From contig PWFE01000033.1 in assembly GCA_003554115.1 (NCBI GenBank), forward strand, positions 1 through 7,938: a stretch of 7,938 nt of DNA, given 5' to 3'. The notes under the pieces were generated by a model that was not told where the DNA came from, did no database searches, and saw only the letters and a list, made by a program, of their open reading frames with translations. This DNA is from Haloferacaceae archaeon (GTDB lineage Archaea; Halobacteriota; Halobacteria; Halobacteriales; Haloferacaceae). Position numbers and translations under genes: made by a program. Shown one piece after another: positions 5,294-7,938 of this stretch. Within the stretch, counting starts at the first letter, position 1, and each line of letters starts with the position of its first letter.

Positions 5294-7027
5294 TCAGATC
5301 GCCCCCAAAAAGCCGATGCCGATGGCGGCAATGATAAAGACGCCAACGATAGCACAGACGCCGACGACCCACGGAATGACTTTCCGGAGCACGTCACCCT
5401 CACGGCCGACGATACCGACAGCCGTCGTTCCGAGGATCACGTTGGCCGGCGACATGGCGTTGCCGATAGCTCCACCGGCAGTCTGGCCGGCGAGAATCCA
5501 CGACTCGGAAGTTCCGAGTGCCGTCGACGTCTCAAGCTGGAGCGCGCCGAACAGGATGTTCGAGGCCGTGTTACTCGAAGTCATAAACGCACCGAGCGCA
5601 CCGATGATCGGCGAGAGGAAACCGTACGTCTCAGTGGTGGCGATTGTTGCCAGCCCCTGTGCGAGCACACTTGTCTGGCCACTGTAATCCATGACGAGCG
5701 CCATCACGAGGAAGCCAACGACCGCAATCGACGCGGGGACAGCGGTTCGTAGGACCACCGCAAGAAAGCTTTCTTCCTCGCCGTCGGTAAGCTGGCGCGT
5801 TTTCTCATACTGGCCGGTGTAGCTGTAGGCAATGTAGGCGACAAGCGCGCTTACTAGCAGGAACATCCCAGGGTAGTTGAGCAACGCAAGCCCATCGCCA
5901 GCCGCCGACAGCGCCTCGGTTTCGACGCCGAAGCCGGTCTCGACGCCGGGGAACGGAACCACGAGTTCGACAGTACCGAGTGCCTCACCGATTGGTTCAA
6001 CGACCGCAGTGACAAACGCGACAACCGCGAGCACACCGAACGGGAGGGCAGCGAGTTTGAGACTCATCAGTTCACTGTCGACGCCGCGGGTTGCGGTTGC
6101 AGTGCCACCGTCGGTCCGTGGCTCTGCGGTGTCGTCGACCGTTCCACCGTCGGCGACCGCCGTCGACGGACTGTCCGAACGGAGCGATGTAAAGTCGTCT
6201 TTCATCGCGGGCCGGTGTTTGATGTTGTCAGCCGGCGTTGCGTACAGCGACAGCTTCGAGATCGGTGCGAGTGCGAGCAGTGCGAGTGTCGCCGCAAAGA
6301 AGTTTGCAAACGCTGGCTCCCAGAAGTAGATTCCGAGGAGCTGGCCGCCGCCGTGGACCAGCGAAACGATTGCGACCATCGGCACCGCGTAGCTGACTGC
6401 CTGACGTCGACCGTAGATGTAGGCGATCGTCAATCCGGCGATGACGTTGGCGATCCAGAGCAGTACACCCGCGCTCACTGCGGTCAACAGCACATCTTGC
6501 ATGCTGACAACACCCTCCAGCGTTACCCAAGCGACGCCGAGCGTGCCGAACGTGTTGGCCCACGCGTGACCGATCAGCGGGATGGCGACCGCGTACACGG
6601 GTTTGACGCCCAGCGCGAGCAGGATCGGGGCGACAACGACAATTGGCGTTCCGAATCCAGAAATCGACTGCATGAACGAGACGAACACCCATCCAGTCGC
6701 AAGCACAAGAAACAGTTCGTTGCTAGTGAACGTCTTGATCTGTTCACGGAGTGCGTCGAATCCGCGTGCTCGGTCGATGATGTGATAGAAAATGAGTGCA
6801 GGAATAATGATGTACAGAATTGCGATTGCTTCCCAGACGCCGACCGCACTGGCAATCGCAATATCGGAAAGCTCCATTCGATACATGCCAAAAGCGACCA
6901 CAATTGCGGCGAACATGCCGATTGAGGCTGCCTCATGTGCCTTCCAGCGAAACACAACGAGCGTAATCATCAACAACGCGAGCGGAATCATCGCCAGTCC
7001 CCAGTAGACCGCATCAACGGGTGGCAC
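5294..7027 (-). CDS. LctP-family (L-lactate permease-type) carboxylate transporter
   Basis: Secondary transporter of the lactate permease family (LctP/GlcA), which takes up lactate, glycolate and related 2-hydroxy acids in bacteria. It is 577 residues with roughly 12-14 hydrophobic segments, slightly longer than E. coli LldP (551). Family landmarks are FMQSISGFGTPIVVVAP (118-134), HAWANTFGTLGVAW (154-167), the late FMTSSNTASNILFGALQ (481-497) and GQTAGGAIGNAMSP followed by VGIVGREGDVLRK (514-549). Residues about 270-318 form an acidic Ser/Thr/Gly-rich hydrophilic loop that likely accounts for the extra length. The start is GTG 7027: GGTGAG lies 5 nt before it and an in-frame stop closes the frame just upstream. 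No lactate oxidation genes occur nearby, so lactate itself is not assured; the neighbouring amidohydrolase suggests an analogue. The promoter region carries a strong TATA box and two dyads next to the IclR-type gene, which probably controls it. Confidence 0.92.
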   Translation of the reverse strand: MPPVDAVYWGLAMIPLALLMITLVVFRWKAHEAASIGMFAAIVVAFGMYRMELSDIAIASAVGVWEAIAILYIIIPALIFYHIIDRARGFDALREQIKTFTSNELFLVLATGWVFVSFMQSISGFGTPIVVVAPILLALGVKPVYAVAIPLIGHAWANTFGTLGVAWVTLEGVVSMQDVLLTAVSAGVLLWIANVIAGLTIAYIYGRRQAVSYAVPMVAIVSLVHGGGQLLGIYFWEPAFANFFAATLALLALAPISKLSLYATPADNIKHRPAMKDDFTSLRSDSPSTAVADGGTVDDTAEPRTDGGTATATRGVDSELMSLKLAALPFGVLAVVAFVTAVVEPIGEALGTVELVVPFPGVETGFGVETEALSAAGDGLALLNYPGMFLLVSALVAYIAYSYTGQYEKTRQLTDGEEESFLAVVLRTAVPASIAVVGFLVMALVMDYSGQTSVLAQGLATIATTETYGFLSPIIGALGAFMTSSNTASNILFGALQLETSTALGTSESWILAGQTAGGAIGNAMSPANVILGTTAVGIVGREGDVLRKVIPWVVGVCAIVGVFIIAAIGIGFLGAI

Positions 7028-7032
7028 GCGCT

Positions 7033-7038
7033 CTCACC
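7033..7038 (-). promoter_or_regulatory. Ribosome-binding site that sets the GTG start of the LctP-type gene
   Basis: GGTGAG on the minus strand, inside GGGGGTGAG and 5 nt before GTG 7027, complements the 3' end of haloarchaeal 16S rRNA. It favours the GTG over the internal Met13. The TGA in this element also closes the reading frame just upstream of the start. Confidence 0.6.
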
Positions 7039-7066
7039 CCCATTACAAACGGATTGATTACATCGA

Positions 7067-7085
7067 TGTTTTCAGACATTACACA
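7067..7085. promoter_or_regulatory. Second (half-conserved) 19-bp operator-like site
   Basis: On the minus strand TGTGTAATGTCTGAAAACA repeats the first 11 bases of the 7183-7201 dyad exactly and keeps the closing ACA at the same distance. It lies in the leader of the LctP-type gene, about 60 bp downstream of the predicted transcription start. Binding of the IclR-type regulator is inferred, not shown. Confidence 0.4.
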
Positions 7086-7158
7086 ATCAATTCCTCTTAT
7101 TGATCGACGTATGCTCATAGATTTGCTCATCCGACGAAAAGGACTACCTCGGAGTTCG

Positions 7159-7166
7159 TATATAAA
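7159..7166 (-). promoter_or_regulatory. TATA box of the LctP-type transporter gene
   Basis: TTTATATA on the minus strand is a near-consensus haloarchaeal TATA box and the best in the window. It predicts transcription starting near 7136 and a leader of about 110 nt before GTG 7027, consistent with the strong ribosome-binding site there. Confidence 0.6.
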
Positions 7167-7182
7167 CGCTTCCTAAGAGGCC

Positions 7183-7201
7183 TGTATAATGACATTACAC
7201 A
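7183..7201. promoter_or_regulatory. 19-bp near-perfect palindrome, candidate operator upstream of the TATA box
   Basis: The minus strand reads TGTGTAATGTCATTATACA. Eight of nine base pairs of the dyad match around a central base, the exception being G4 against T16. It ends 17 bp before the TATA box, a position suited to an activator or to a repressor hindering TFB/TBP. Its left 11 bp recur at 7075-7085. The neighbouring IclR-type gene is the natural candidate for the binding protein. Confidence 0.5.
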
Positions 7202-7252
7202 TATATATGGCCTAGTATACCGGTCGACTGGTAACTACGGTGCTGGTGCTGG

Positions 7253-7938
7253 TCACCGATCGATCCACGCGTGTTTCTCGGTGGCGAACGATCGTTCGGT
7301 GGGCTCGCCGGCGACTCGACGTTCAATTTGCTCGCGCACTGAGAGTATCGAGCGACCCAGCTCATCACGCGGCGTTTCGTCCGAGGCGACCAGCACGACG
7401 ACGCTCCCGAGACAGTCACCGGGTTCGGTCGTAATCGGAACTCCGCAGGCCAACTGGGGAGTCGACGACGAGAGTCGATCGACAACAAACCCGTCGTCAT
7501 CAAGTTGGTCGGCAAGCCGGTCGAGGTCGTATACTGTCTCGGCCGAGTGTTCGGACTCGTCGGCTGTGAGTTGGATGGTGAGACCGGCCAAACAGTCCGA
7601 GAGTGGGTGAGTGGTCCCAACGACGGTATCGCTCAGTCCGCCAGAACCATGGGTATCGATCACAACTGCATCTCGACCAGTTTGCGAGTACAACACAACA
7701 TCGCTGTCGAGGCGTGCAGCAAAGCTGTCGAGTGGGTCGTGGGCCGCCCGGTACAGTGGCGAGGCGGTTCGGACCCGATGTCCCACAGACAGAAACTTCG
7801 GCGACAGTTGGTACCGCTCGTCGACCTTGCACACATAGCCAAGCTCCCGGAGTGTGCTCAGATGGTTGTGAACGATTCCTTTGGTCATCTCGAGGTCTGC
7901 CGCAATCGTCGAAACGCGCGATGGCCCAGCCCCCATGA
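7253..7938 (-). CDS. IclR-family transcriptional regulator (5' end cut off)
   Basis: Ligand-responsive DNA-binding regulator; 228 codons are visible and the start lies beyond the window. An ATG at 7936 exists, but using it would delete the first helix of the winged helix-turn-helix, so it is not the true start; roughly 20-30 residues are missing compared with the usual 250. The visible part opens with the helix-turn-helix: VSTIAADLEMTKGIVHNHLSTLRELGYV, then the wing with YQLSPKFLSVGHRV, all typical of haloarchaeal IclR proteins. The rest is the effector domain: VVLYSQTGRDAVVID, a CLAGLTIQL segment, CGVPITTEPGDCLGSVVVL and a C-terminal helix. Cys residues in the last two segments lie near the expected ligand pocket. 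The family commonly senses small organic acids (glyoxylate, pyruvate, aromatic acids). It precedes the transporter cluster and probably controls it through the dyads at 7067-7201. Confidence 0.92.
   Translation of the reverse strand, partial: MGAGPSRVSTIAADLEMTKGIVHNHLSTLRELGYVCKVDERYQLSPKFLSVGHRVRTASPLYRAAHDPLDSFAARLDSDVVLYSQTGRDAVVIDTHGSGGLSDTVVGTTHPLSDCLAGLTIQLTADESEHSAETVYDLDRLADQLDDDGFVVDRLSSSTPQLACGVPITTEPGDCLGSVVVLVASDETPRDELGRSILSVREQIERRVAGEPTERSFATEKHAWIDR

Noticed and set aside
7200..7209. CATATATATG as a TATA box for a plus-strand gene or CRISPR/mobile-element end
   Set aside because: No plus-strand gene follows, and the window holds no transposase, target-site duplication, tRNA or spaced repeat array.
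7934..7936. ATG as the start of the IclR-type regulator
   Set aside because: Starting here removes the first helix of the DNA-binding domain; the frame stays open to the window edge, so the gene is truncated by the window.

Overview
The window looks like haloarchaeal chromosome (class Halobacteria). The predicted proteins are rich in Asp and Glu, and the substrate-binding protein has a twin-arginine signal with a lipobox. The promoter regions carry archaeal TATA elements instead of bacterial -35/-10 boxes, and GTCGAC-type words are common. Genus cannot be fixed from what is visible. All genes I can support lie on the minus strand, so transcription runs from high to low coordinates; the plus strand holds no credible gene.

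Layout in transcription order: an IclR-type regulator, cut by the window edge (7253-7938); a 225-bp promoter region with a strong TATA box and a repeated 19-bp dyad; an LctP-type (lactate permease family) carboxylate transporter (5294-7027); directly abutting it, a 59-residue two-helix membrane protein (5114-5293); a 128-bp gap with a large stem-loop/dyad; a gamma-glutamyltranspeptidase-superfamily amidohydrolase of the YwrD/HpxW type (3345-4985); an MFS transporter of the oxalate/formate antiporter (OFA) family (1959-3260); a SsuC/TauC-like ABC permease (1035-1859); and, after a U-rich terminator and its own promoter, a Tat-exported lipoprotein substrate-binding protein cut by the window start (1-814). 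The ABC ATPase is not in the window and may lie just beyond base 1.

The hydrolase appears to keep the Ntn-hydrolase machinery (Thr360 nucleophile, Gly442-Gly443) but to have lost the residues that hold the alpha-amino and carboxylate groups of a glutamyl substrate in E. coli GGT. With a lactate-type permease, an oxalate/formate-type carrier and an ABC importer around it, the simplest reading is uptake and hydrolysis of a small amide-bearing carboxylate. Oxamate (to oxalate plus ammonia) is the most economical candidate, and the neighbouring IclR protein is the natural sensor. This substrate assignment is inference. Each gene or gene pair seems to have its own promoter, so this is probably a regulon-like cluster and not one long operon.
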